64,000 bases of DNA from Shinisaurus crocodilurus (Eukaryota > Chordata > Lepidosauria > Squamata > Shinisauridae), in the NCBI GenBank assembly GCA_021292165.1, contig JAHFWL010000433.1, positions 437,001-501,000 of the forward strand, given 5' to 3'. Shown piece by piece: positions 10,776-18,894 of the stretch. A model generated the notes under the pieces. That model made no database searches and had not been told where the DNA came from. It was given only the letters and a program-made list of their open reading frames with translations. A program made the translations under genes and the position numbers. Numbering within the stretch: position 1 is the stretch's first letter; every line of letters starts with the position of its first letter.

Positions 10776-12229
10776 AATAGTAATTTCCAAATTGGCATCT
10801 GTACATATAAACTAGCACATGCACATTGTAGGTCCTCTTTTGCCCTCTCTTTTGGTGATGCATTTCCTCTTTTCTGGTGATTTGTAAGTGGCCACTCTCT
10901 TATCTAGGCCCTGTGGTAAGCACCTGATGGTGTTCTCAGAAGCCTGAAATTCCAGAGGCCCTTTAGATCTTTTCAGATCCACTCCAAACTCCACAGCCTT
11001 CATGTGGATTCTGAAAAGGGACTAGAAATAAAGAAAAAGAACCTTCCAAATTTGGTGGAAGGACCAGTACCATTGACAAATTCGGGATAGCACACACACC
11101 TGAGTTCATGCTTAGGCCAGCTTACAGTCTCTCACTCCAAATTACAGACCCCTTGATGAAAAGGGCAATGCTATTCCTGAATTCAAGGTCTTCCATGATA
11201 TGGAGGTTTGGGGAGGAAAGTTGTTATGGGCTGGCTCAGGGTTCCATTCGCCTGGTAGCAAGCTAAGAAAGGGGGCAGGCTTTTCTTTTCTTTTCTTTTC
11301 TTTTCAACTATGTATAAAGTTGTGCAAATGAATTTTATGAATGCATGCATGCAATCAGCTACCTCATCCAAGAGCTGAAAAGAAACAGTTCTCATGCTGC
11401 CCATCGCTACAATAAACTTGCCCCGCCAGAGGAAATTGGCTCTTTGAAACGCTTACTGTGTGTGTTTTATTGCCATATTGCCAGGGGCTGAGTATGGCCT
11501 TTGGGTTGGACCATGACTCTGTTACTGAGGATCATAGCTCAATCAGCTGGGGAGTTACCCCAGTAAAGAGCTTGTCCAGGACCAGTGTAATTAGGCTTCA
11601 TTACAAATAGGTTCACCTTAATTTGCTGCCAGTTGCAGCAAATTACTATGCCTAACCTTCAGGCTGCTTGACCTCATACCAAAGCATGAAATGTTCATTG
11701 TACATAACCTGCCATATTTAATTGCAAACATAATCCGGAAAGGGACATGTGGAAAATACCGAGTCATAAAGCCTTCAAAGGACTTAGAATGCTTTTTAAA
11801 GAGAAATTACATGCTTATTCCCATGGGGTTTTAAGTAGCGAAGCTAGTTCAGTACATGGCCAGTTCAATCCAATATAACATTATCTGGCTCCACAATAAA
11901 GTCTTTGCCCAGAGAAATGTGATTATATTAAATTATACTGAAGTTCCACTTCAATCAGGATGCTGCCAGAATAAAATAAACAATAGCAATTAGAGCACAA
12001 AAGTGGAAACACTTAAAGTACTTTATTATGACAAATTATTTGAACAGGTGTTTAAGAGGAATTATGTGTCATCTTGCACTGGTGCTGAAGGACATGTGAA
12101 AGAATAAGAGAGTGTGTGCTCATTGGTGTGTGCCCTCATGGAGTCAAAGCGAAGGGTGGAGTGTTCCCTCTGAAAGCAAAATAATTCCACTCAGATTCCA
12201 GAAAGAACTTATATGCTTGCTTCATACTA
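10776..12229. other. No gene recognised
   Basis: About 1.45 kb in which I see no gene, RNA or clear repeat family except a (TTTTC)n tract at 11281-11304. Confidence 0.4.
11281..11304. repeat. (TTTTC)n microsatellite
   Basis: Five tandem TTTTC units. Confidence 0.9.
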
Positions 12230-12372
12230 TTTAGGCTTAAATATTGTTATTTATTTAATTAATAATAACTGCTGAGTAATTAAGAATTAATTGATATTGA
12301 TATTAATTAATATTAATAATTTATAAGTAGCAACAAATATTAATATTAATATTAATAATAATACTAAAGCTT
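12230..12372. repeat. AT-rich tract, TAAT repeats
   Basis: Degenerate runs of ATTAATA and AATATTAAT. Low complexity. Confidence 0.8.
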
Positions 12373-12470
12373 TATCTATGAATATAAATAGAAAACAGGC
12401 TGTTTGCACATACAAAAACAAGCTTTATCTTGGGAACACAGGTAGGATATCAGGGTCAGGGAACATAACG

Positions 12471-12652
12471 AATTCATAGATTTCATAGAATTCATAGATC
12501 ATAGAGTTGGAAGGAGCCTACAAGGCCATCGAGTCCAACCCCCTGCTCAATGCAGGAAACTAGAGGAGGGGTCTCCCATCCAAGTAATCACCAGGCCTGA
12601 CCCTGCTTAGCTTTCCACGCTCAGGCAAGCTGATCAAGTACAGGTCTCAGGC
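12471..12652 (-). mobile_element. 5S rRNA-headed SINE with CR1 tail, copy 1
   Basis: On the minus strand a 5S-rRNA-like head contains GGAAAGCTAAGCAGGGTCAG and ACTTGGATGGGAGACC. This is followed by a CR1-type 3' tail (GGTTGGACTCGATGGCCTTG and CCAACTCTATGATC, then TCTATGA repeats). Other copies: 25073, 28429, 36990, 43588 and 53737. The head includes the 5S internal promoter region; the tail would allow CR1 machinery to mobilise it. Confidence 0.85.
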
Positions 12653-12778
12653 AATAACAGGTAAGTAAATATTTTTCTTTTTATAGCACTTTTTCACTCT
12701 TCTAACAGGCTCATCTCTAATATCTTCCTATCTCCTTACCTCCCCCTCCCTGTCTAACAGCTCTCTCTCTCTTTCCAC

Positions 12779-12857
12779 TGTTTTTGTGGATTGTTGTGAA
12801 CCACCCAGAGAGCTTCGGCTATTGGGCGATATATAAATGAAATAAATAAATAAATAA
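12779..12857 (+). mobile_element. L2-like LINE 3' tail
   Basis: A TGTGAACCACCCAGAGAGC stretch leads to CTTCGGCTATTGGGCGATAT, then AATAAA repeats. Same tail type as 41105-41165 and 56850-56935. Confidence 0.65.
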
Positions 12858-12904
12858 TATTTGCTTACTTTCATGTTTAATATTATTTATTTAAAAGATA
12901 TTCA

Positions 12905-13240
12905 TTGATTTATATGTATGAAGATTTATATCCCACCTTCCTGGTGCTTATGCCATACTCAAGGCCACTAACAATGATGAAAAACAGTAATACAATAATA
13001 ATACAATATAGTTTCCCCTCTCCCCCAAATACAATATAATAAAAGCAGGGACAGGTACAGCAGATAAAACAGAGATAGTATATTAAAAAAACCCACACAA
13101 CCTCCCTGATAAAACAAAAGCCTGCCCAAGCAAGAAGTTTTTTGCCATATGATGAAATACTGTAAGAGAAGAGGCCAACTGAGTATCCCAGGACAAAGAC
13201 CTCCACAGTTTACGTGCGGCCATAGAGAAGTTCACACCTA
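12905..13240 (-). repeat. LINE-related dispersed repeat
   Basis: Shares layout with 56960-57250 and 62240-62460: a 'TATATCCCACCTTCC' start, a CA/AAT-rich middle with ACAATA runs and a distal block on a CCACAGTTTACGTGC theme. It appears non-coding. Family not determined. Confidence 0.4.
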
Positions 13241-13247
13241 CACCAAA

Positions 13248-13378
13248 GGAAGGGGACACAGCTTAGTGGCAGAGCACATGATTTGCACGTAGAAAGTCAC
13301 AGGTTCAACCCCCACCGTCTCCATAAGGGCTAGGAAAGAATCCTGCCTGAAACCCTGGAGAGCCACTGCCAGTCAGTG
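13248..13378 (+). mobile_element. tRNA-derived SINE
   Basis: A-box-like TTAGTGGCAGAGCACATGAT and B-box-like AGGTTCAACCCCCACC, followed by CTGGAGAGCCACTGCCAGTC. Same family as 39415-39620, 55100-55282 and the distal half of 60456-60770. Confidence 0.75.
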
Positions 13379-13379
13379 G

Positions 13380-13475
13380 CTGGATTCAGGCGACACGATG
13401 ACCCACACTCAAGGGTTGAGTATGGGGTTGTCATTGAACTGTGGGTTGTTGTTGAAACGTGGGTTATTGACTGGG
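13380..13475. mobile_element. Palindromic MITE fragment
   Basis: GGATTCAGGCGACACGATGA followed by CCACACTCAAGGGTTGAG resembles the ends of 7331-7646. Confidence 0.6.
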
Positions 13476-13499
13476 TTCACATGACATGTTATGCCACCC

Positions 13500-13608
13500 T
13501 GGGCACGCTTCCTGGGGTGGTGGTGGCTTATAAGCAAGTACAGTCCTACTGCCCAGGTCCCGTGAGAGTGTCGTTGTCCAGGATGGGTTGTAGTAGATCA
13601 CTGATGAT
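13500..13608 (-). mobile_element. Penelope-like element, C-terminal part left of hAT
   Basis: Read on the minus strand, this continues in frame from the PLE coding sequence that stops at 16873. TPLKCIIS is completed across the CTGATGAT duplication and followed by DLLQPILDNDT. It is the same retroelement, interrupted by 13609-16864. The plus-strand PLE fragment right of the L1 reads PLRCIISDL at the homologous point, supporting the join. The left limit is blurred by MITE sequence. Confidence 0.8.
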
Positions 13609-14092
13609 CAGGGATGGGGACTCGGACTCCAGGACTCGACTCGTGAGTCGGACTGAGTCCCCCCTCTGACTCGAGTCCCACTCGAGTCCCAATATTTTTA
13701 ATGGGACTCGAGACTTGACTCGAGACTCGAGTCCAAGGACTCTTCAACATCCCTGGGCTGTGCCAGAAGGAGTGGAGAGAAGTGCGATTGCCGGCGAAGA
13801 TTTTATTTTTAAAAATCATTTTCCTAAAATGCAACCTTTCAGATATTTTGGGTTTGGCTGCCTCTGCCTGCCTGTTTGGGGTTCCCAGCCTCCTCTGCCT
13901 GCCTGGCAGGGCCGGATTAAGAGCATTATGGGCCTGGTGCTGAGGATTTTGGTGGGCCTTTTTATGGAAATAAATAAAATGAAGACGCAATTTTTATATT
14001 AAAACAAATTAATATTTTAATTACCATTAAAGTGCCAAAACAGAAACATATTGAAAATATTTCTTTTTTTGTAAACAATAAGCTTGTTAACT

Positions 14093-14212
14093 CAATAAAA
14101 CCTGATGGAAGTGGGCAGTGTCCGTGAAAGCTTATGTCAGAATGAATGTGTTGGTCTTTAGGGTACCACAAGACTCTCTTGTTGTTCTTGCTGCAATAGA
14201 CTAACACAGCCC
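14093..14212 (+). mobile_element. Penelope-like 3'-terminal fragment
   Basis: Contains GTCCGTGAAAGCTTATGTCA, TTAGGGTACCACAAGACTC and ending GACTAACACAGCCC. This resembles the 3' end carried by many reptile PLE copies. Compare the tail at 23161-23188. No coding sequence. Confidence 0.6.
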
Positions 14213-14345
14213 ACCCCTTCGGGAATTATGCAGACTGTTAGGCAACAATGTACACGAACCGAGCTCTTACTCAGCTGCCCCCCCCCCACGTGCTATATGG
14301 AGAGAATGCTATTGACCTGCCTTACAGGGTTGATGTAAGGATTAC

Positions 14346-14415
14346 AACAGGGGTCCTCAAACTTTTTAAACAGGGGGCCAGTTCATTGTCTCTCAGACTG
14401 TTGGGGGACCGGATT
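14346..14415 (+). mobile_element. hAT-Charlie-like terminal fragment
   Basis: CAGGGGTCCTCAAACTTTTT followed by GGGGGCCAGTTC looks like one end of a Charlie-type hAT. I could not find a matching opposite end. Confidence 0.55.
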
Positions 14416-14548
14416 ATAGTTTAAAAAAAAAAAAAGAACGAATGGATCAAGTAAAAAAAAAGGACCTGGGTCATTTTTTTTCACTTGATAGGGGTGAATT
14501 TTTTTTTCTTAAATGGAAAGTTATTATAAATTAATTATAATGTTAACA

Positions 14549-15024
14549 AGTGATTAAATGGAGGATGGAATGTTATTTTGATGGCAAAAGTGGGTAGAAA
14601 TTAGTGATTTATTTATTTATTTATTCCATTTATACCCCGCTCTTCAGCCAGAAAAGGCTCTCAGAGCGGTTTACACAGATTACTGGTAATAATAAGACAT
14701 TCCCTACCCTCAGGCTCACAATCTAAAAGACGTGACACAAAAGGAAAAGGGATTGGGGGGGAGGAGGAAGAATGCCAAACATTATATTGGTGCCTGAGTT
14801 TGGCATTCTTCCTCCTCCCTCCCAATCCCTTTTCCTTTTGTGTCATGTCTTTTAGATTGTGAGCCTGAGGGCAGGGAATGTCTTATTATTAATCTGTGTA
14901 AGCCGCTCTGAGAGCCTTTTCTGGCTGAAGAGCGGGGTATAAATGCAATCAATCAATCAATCAATCAATCAATAATAAATGATTAAATGGAGGATGGAAT
15001 TTTATTTCGATGGCAAAAGTGGGT
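14549..15024. repeat. Inverted pair of LINE tails within direct repeats
   Basis: Two oppositely oriented LINE tails (14631-14780 and 14798-14943) pair as about 148-bp arms around a 17-bp spacer. They share GCCGCTCTGAGAGCC-like and CTTTTGTGTCA-like blocks. Outside the hairpin a direct repeat of about 48 bp (GATTAAATGGAGGATGGAAT start) occurs at 14549-14597 and 14977-15024, with a (CAAT)n tract just before the right copy. Confidence 0.75.
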
Positions 15025-15177
15025 TTAAAAAATAAGAATGTACTACCTTTTTTGCTGTCTAAAATTGAAATACATTATAAAAGGCTACCTACAAATTATA
15101 AGCCTGTTTTGCTTTTGTCTGGCTGCTCTGTGTGTGTGAGTGCTTTGTGTGGGGTAAACTGAAATACATTATAAAAG

Positions 15178-15325
15178 AGTCCCTGACTCTCAGCCTAACC
15201 TATCTCACAGGGTTGTTGTGAGGATAAAATGGAGGAGGAGGACTATGTAAGTCGCCTTAGGTTCCTTGCAGGAAAAAAGGTGGGGTATAAATATAACAAA
15301 TAAAATAAATAAATAAAATAAATGT
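15178..15325 (+). mobile_element. Sauria-type SINE, 5'-truncated
   Basis: Only the 3' half is present: CTGACTCTCAGCCTAACC, CACAGGGTTGTTGTGAGGAT and AGGTGGGGTATAAATATAAC with an AAAT tail. Its TATAAATA belongs to the SINE tail and is not a gene promoter. Confidence 0.8.
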
Positions 15326-15377
15326 GAAAAGGCAGCAGCGCCTGTATGGGAAACAGGTGGGCAGGCAGGAAAGAGGG

Positions 15378-15725
15378 CACTCTGAGGGAAACTGGGGCAG
15401 ATGCCGGGAAGGAGGGAGAGTACTTTGAAGGAAGCTGAGGCAGAAATGGAAGGAGAAAGGGAATAGAAGGGGGGGACCCACTTTGTGCCTGCCTGCCTGC
15501 CTTTCTTTTTTGCTTGTTTCCCTTGAACTTTGAGGGAAACTGTATGCACACTTTGAGGGAAACTGAGGCAAGAAGGAAGGTGCTTTGGGGGAAGCTGAAA
15601 CAGAAAGAGAACGGAAGTGTCTGCGTGTGAGGGGGGGGCATTTTGTGCCAGCCTTGCTTTCCTTTTTGCCTCGGGTTTCCCTCAGGGAAACTGGACAAAT
15701 ATTGAGGGAAACTGAGGCAAAAAGA
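15378..15725. repeat. Degenerate TTTGAGGGAAACTGAGGCA repeats
   Basis: At least seven partial copies of a 15-20-bp motif, starting near 15380, 15422, 15527, 15550, 15582, 15682 and 15700, with purine-rich spacers and GCCTGCCTGCCTG. It lies next to the captured exon on its intron side, so it could derive from RAB26 intron 1 or from the transposon. Confidence 0.6.
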
Positions 15726-15960
15726 GAGGGAGACGTAAATGGATAAACTTGGAGGGCGGCGGCGAGAAAGGCTCCGGGGCGAGGCGGCTCTGGGGAGCAG
15801 GCTCAGGTCCCCCCCCCGCGTCCAAGCGGAGGAAGAGGAGGAGGGCGTGGCGCGCGCCCCTCGCGGCAGCCCCACCTGGCGAGGAGGAGGAGGAGGACGA
15901 CGCCCCCAGGCATGCCGGGGGCTTCGCGCGTGCCCACCCGCCCGGTTCTCCCCCCGCCCA

Positions 15961-15965
15961 CTCAC
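15961..15965 (-). other. Splice donor after RAB26-like exon 1
   Basis: On the minus strand the exon ends TTCAAG and is followed by GTGAGTGG, a strong consensus donor. It preserves the phase-0 boundary expected before VMLVGDSG. Confidence 0.75.
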
Positions 15966-16208
15966 CTTGAAGGCGACGTCGTAGAAGAACTCTCCGCTGT
16001 TGCTGAGCGAGGGTCTGCTGGGCAGCGCCACCCCGTTGGCGGCGCAGCAGGAGGAGGCCGCCGCCGCCACCGCCACCGCCGCTCCGGCTGCCCCCTTGGC
16101 CCGGGCCGCGCCCCGGCCGCCGGCATCGGCGTGTTGCTGGGTGGCGGGCAGGGCGGACGAGGGCGCCGAGGTGCTGCCCTTGCTCTTGGGGCTCTTCCTG
16201 CGGGACAT
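15966..16208 (-). CDS. RAB26: RAB26-like first coding exon (captured copy)
   Basis: The exon encodes 81 residues starting MSRRKSPKSKG and ending GEFFYDVAFK, directly followed by a GTGAG splice donor (15965-15961), phase 0. Vertebrate RAB26 proteins start with a very similar MSRKKTPKSKG and reach the GTPase fold with FYDVAFKVMLVGDSGVGKT; here the donor falls just before VMLVGDS, so only the variable N-terminal extension is present. RAB26 is a small GTPase acting on secretory granules and vesicles. The middle is Ala-rich and low in complexity. The ATG has A at -3. No exon with the P-loop, switch or C-terminal Cys motif is recognised in the window. The exon sits inside two nested hAT-like insertions, so I read it as a mobilised copy, not the native gene. 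It could act as an alternative first exon if a downstream acceptor exists. Confidence 0.8.
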
Positions 16209-16872
16209 GCTGGCGCGGGCTCGGGCTTGGCTCAGCGCGCCCTCCCGGCCGGCTGCGAGCAGCAGCAGCAGCAGGCGGGCAGCCCCAGCGCCGGCGGCAT
16301 CCCTCCGTCCCTGCCCTCTCTCCGCCCGCCGATCCCGCTCTCGGCCGCCGCGTGACCCTCATTTCCCCCCCGCACCGCGCGTCCCTATTGGTGGGCCTAT
16401 TTTGGGGGAGGGGCCTGGAGCTGGCGCTCCAATAGCCCCTATGTTAATCCGGCCCTGCTGCCTGGTCTCTTCTTAACTACGTAGTTCCACAGTTTGAATT
16501 GTCCAAGACAAACGCCTCTGCCTGCCTGCTTTGGGGTTCCCTGCCTCCTCTGCCTGCCTGGTTATTTTGGGTTTGTCTGCCTGGTCTGTTCTTGTCAAAA
16601 TCAGTGGCAGAGTTTTGAAATAAAAAGGCACACTTGTTGTGCCTAGAATTTATTTCAGCCACATATCTGAAGTAGCCTTATTTTGCTGGGAAACCCCCCC
16701 CCCCCACTGATTTTAATAGGGACTCGTGGAGTCAGCTTTGGGAGGGACTTGGGGCTTGTGAGTCACCATTTTGGACCAAGGACTCGGACTCGGACTCGAG
16801 ACTCGGGTCCAAAGACTCGTGACTCGACTCGTGACTCGAGACCAAGGACTCTTCAACATCCCTGCTGATGAT

Positions 16873-17410
16873 ACATTTGAGTGGTGTTAGCTGGGAGCTA
16901 TAGGTGACAACAAGTGGTGTTATGTTAGTTTCGCTTCTGGAACTGTCCTGTAGTAGATTTTTCCTGGGTATTAGTCTGGGCCTGTTGATCTGTTTATTCA
17001 CTTCATTGAGTTGGTATAGTCTGAGAAATTCCTGATTTATAACCTTAAGCTGTAAGTCTTTGTCTGATGGGTCAGAGCAGATGCAGTTGTATCTTGGCTG
17101 CAGACAATGCTTTTTGTGGTGTGTTCTGGGTGGAAGCTAGAATTATGTAGGTACATGTAGTGGTCTGTAGGCTTCTGATATAGCGTGGTGTTTATATTAC
17201 CATTATGTAGTTGTACCGTTGTATTAAGAAAGTGGACCTGTTGCATGGATGGTTCTAGGTCCAGGTTGATGGTGGGGTGAAAGTTATTGAAGTCCTGATG
17301 GAATTTTGTCAGGGCCTCCTGTCCATGAGTCCAGATAATAAAGATGTCATCAATGAATCTCAGGTAGAAAAGAGGCTTTTAGGGACAGGAGGTGAGAAAG
17401 CGTTGTTCCA
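16873..17410 (-). pseudogene. Penelope-like reverse transcriptase, C-terminal part (degraded)
   Basis: The minus strand encodes a PLE reverse transcriptase region: LRFIDDIFIIWTHG, with the catalytic ID-D pair, then VHFLNTTVQL, TTLYQKPTDHYMYLH and SFHPEHTTKSIVCSQ. Further on come PLVVTYSSQL and TPLKCIIS. These are characteristic PLE RT and post-RT motifs. A stop and frame break interrupt it near 17037-17040. No GIY-YIG endonuclease is seen, so the copy is 3'-truncated or deleted. The chain is cut at 16873 by the outer hAT-like insertion and resumes at 13608. Its upstream half is not on this strand but lies reversed at 17420-17569. Confidence 0.85.
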
Positions 17411-17419
17411 AGTCAGCCA

Positions 17420-17584
17420 TGAAGATATTGGCCTACTGTGGGGCCACGCGAGTACCCACAATTACTTGAGCTTTGGAGAGAACATATATCTTCAGATCAA
17501 TGGGACTGCCATGGGCACTCACATGACTCCGCAGTATGCCAACATCTTCATGGCTGATGTGGAACAGCTAAGACCACTCAGATG
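17420..17584 (+). pseudogene. Penelope-like RT fragment, opposite strand, left of L1
   Basis: The plus strand reads YLSFGENIYLQINGTAMGTH, then MTPQYANIFMADVEQ, the PLE RT segment that normally lies just N-terminal to the FIDDIF motif. It points the opposite way to the minus-strand PLE at 16873-17410, giving a head-to-head layout with the junction near 17410-17420. The L1 inserted at its right end; after the L1 the text continues as PLRCIISDL-like coding and a PLE 3' tail (23150-23188), so this copy also lost its central part. Confidence 0.8.
17570..17584. repeat. L1 target-site duplication, left
   Basis: AAGACCACTCAGATG, identical to 23135-23149. Confidence 0.95.
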
Positions 17585-17769
17585 GGGGGAGGAGCTTCGC
17601 CAGCTATGGAACAGTAGCTTTTCTGCAGAGCTCCCGGAATGATTTGATAACATCTGCAAAATACACAGGAAAGACAAATCGTGAGTTAAAACTCCTTTGC
17701 TGTTTGCTTTCTGGAAGGTATGCAGATGCAGAGCTAATAAAGAAATAAAAAGAACAGTTTTCTTTTGCT

Positions 17770-18894
17770 GTGCTTTGCTTTGGATTGTTTATGAGCTCCA
17801 GACGGGTGAAAAAGTCCCTACCCCCTCTTTGGAAACGCGATCGGGCGCATCCCTCGGATAACAGTTTGAAAAGGCTAATTAGGATCCTTGATACGAAAGA
17901 TACTGAATTTTCTTATCAATTTGAGCAACAGGGTCCTGATAAGAAGCTACGAGGTAGTGAAAGTTCCGAGACAGCGAGGGGGAAGGGCGGAAAAATGGCG
18001 GATTCAGCTGGCAAATTCCCTGCTGGTGCCAAGCCAAAGACAACATCTCCAGCTAAGCTTAAAGGGGCAGCACCAGATTGGGAGAAACTTTTATTACAGT
18101 TTCAAAGCTCTATGGAAACAGGCCAGCAGAAACATACAGAAGCAATTGAGAAATTTCAAAAACTGCATCAAGAGGATATGAAGCAGATGAGAGAGTCCAT
18201 AGATCGTATGGGGGTTCAAATTAAAGAGCTGCAAGTTAGAGTGGATAAGGTTGAAAAACTCCAGGTGAAGGATGAAAAAAGTTTTGAAAAGTATGAAACG
18301 AAATTTAATGAGATGGAAATACAGATGATCAACATGCAAGACAGGCAACGTCGTTCCAACATTCGGATCAGAGGCTTCCCCATGGAGATGGGGGAGACTG
18401 GATATAAGTTAAGAGGCAGTATTTTGGAATGGATGAATGAAGCTGTCTCTGGAGAAACAAATCTTTGGGATGATATGGACATTGAGATTGTGCATAGAGT
18501 GGGAGCATTAAGGCGTGGTATGACATCCAGAGATGTTGTAATGAAATTTGCAAATTTATACAAGAAGGATGTCTTCATGAAAGCGATCAGAAAGAAAGGT
18601 CAAGTAGCTTTTAAGGGGGCTACTTTGCAAATCTACAATGATCTTTGTCAGCAAACAATTAAGTGGAGGCGAAGTGTTAAACCGTGTACAGCAGTCTTGA
18701 TCAGAAAGGGATTACAATACAACTGGGGTTATCCAGTCTTTCTTACTTTTGTGTGGAATAGTAAGAGATACAAGATCTCATCATGTGACCAAGGCATGGG
18801 CCTGCTGGGAGAGTTGGGGCTTCATGATGATGCAGAGGGTCCAGAATTGATGGGTCAACTGGAAGAAGAAGGAGCCAGCGGAGGAATTGTATAA
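17770..18894 (+). CDS. L1 ORF1 protein (RNA-binding nucleic-acid chaperone)
   Basis: An uninterrupted 374-codon frame. Residues about 104-190 are heptad-like and rich in K, E, Q and M (coiled coil, trimerisation). Residues about 192-275 form the RRM-like domain with RRSNIRIRGFP, then IEIVHRVG, and about 276-340 the C-terminal domain with RKKGQVAFKG and a hydrophobic VFLTFVWN stretch. L1 ORF1p coats the element RNA and acts as a chaperone in the cytoplasmic RNP. The first Met gives an unusually long N-terminus. The Met at codon 76 (17995, MADSAG) has A at -3 and G at +4, would give 299 residues, and is the more likely start. The tail after residue 340 is acidic and glycine-rich. No break is seen. 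Confidence 0.9.
   Translation: MLCFGLFMSSRRVKKSLPPLWKRDRAHPSDNSLKRLIRILDTKDTEFSYQFEQQGPDKKLRGSESSETARGKGGKMADSAGKFPAGAKPKTTSPAKLKGAAPDWEKLLLQFQSSMETGQQKHTEAIEKFQKLHQEDMKQMRESIDRMGVQIKELQVRVDKVEKLQVKDEKSFEKYETKFNEMEIQMINMQDRQRRSNIRIRGFPMEMGETGYKLRGSILEWMNEAVSGETNLWDDMDIEIVHRVGALRRGMTSRDVVMKFANLYKKDVFMKAIRKKGQVAFKGATLQIYNDLCQQTIKWRRSVKPCTAVLIRKGLQYNWGYPVFLTFVWNSKRYKISSCDQGMGLLGELGLHDDAEGPELMGQLEEEGASGGIV

Larger units (their letters stand above)
15770..16380 (-). promoter_or_regulatory. CpG-island promoter and first-exon region (captured)
   Basis: A sharp switch to GC-rich, CpG-dense sequence spans the RAB26-like exon and its upstream side, while the flanks are AT-rich repeats. CCGCCC/GGGCGG motifs occur and no TATA box is near the ATG, as is usual for housekeeping-type promoters. 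An inverted CCAAT (ATTGG at 16387-16391) lies about 180 bp upstream of the ATG but probably belongs to the hAT end, so its role is uncertain. The retained CpG density suggests recent capture or low methylation. Promoter activity is inferred only. Confidence 0.6.
13907..16457. mobile_element. Inner hAT-like element carrying RAB26 exon 1
   Basis: The left end is CAGGGCCGGATTAA and the right end is its exact complement, TTAATCCGGCCCTG. Both are flanked by the octamer CTGCCTGG (13899-13906 and 16458-16465), so the 2551-bp block looks like one hAT insertion within the outer element. It contains a PLE 3' fragment, a second hAT-like end, an inverted pair of LINE tails, a partial Sauria SINE, a degenerate repeat and a CpG-rich block with RAB26 coding exon 1. 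No transposase is seen. Caveat: CTGCCTGG recurs in the local CTGCC-rich sequence, so the TIR match and the outer duplication carry more weight than this octamer alone. Confidence 0.8.
13609..16864. mobile_element. Outer hAT-like element inserted in PLE
   Basis: The left end is CAGGGATGGGGACTCGG and the right end, read inward, is CAGGGATGTTGAAGAGTCC. The identical octamer CTGATGAT flanks both sides (13601-13608 and 16865-16872), as expected of a hAT target duplication, and the Penelope-like coding frame resumes exactly outside it. Both subterminal regions (13618-13740 and 16725-16850) are dense in GACTCGAGTC-like palindromes, possibly transposase-binding repeats. No transposase is visible. Without the inner insertion the element is about 0.7 kb. 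An internal CATCCCTG at about 13755 suggests one end is partly duplicated. Confidence 0.85.

Noticed and set aside
13609..13755. Complete small hAT MITE by itself
   Set aside because: The left octamer CTGATGAT does not recur after 13755 (GGCTGTGC) but recurs exactly after 16864, so the larger element is the better reading.
15283..15296. TATA box for a promoter near RAB26
   Set aside because: The GGGGTATAAATA string is the standard tail of a Sauria SINE.
15966..16208. Native RAB26 gene
   Set aside because: No second RAB26 exon is recognised on the minus strand, and the exon lies within two nested transposon insertions that split a Penelope-like element. A captured copy fits better, though a distant downstream exon outside the window cannot be excluded.
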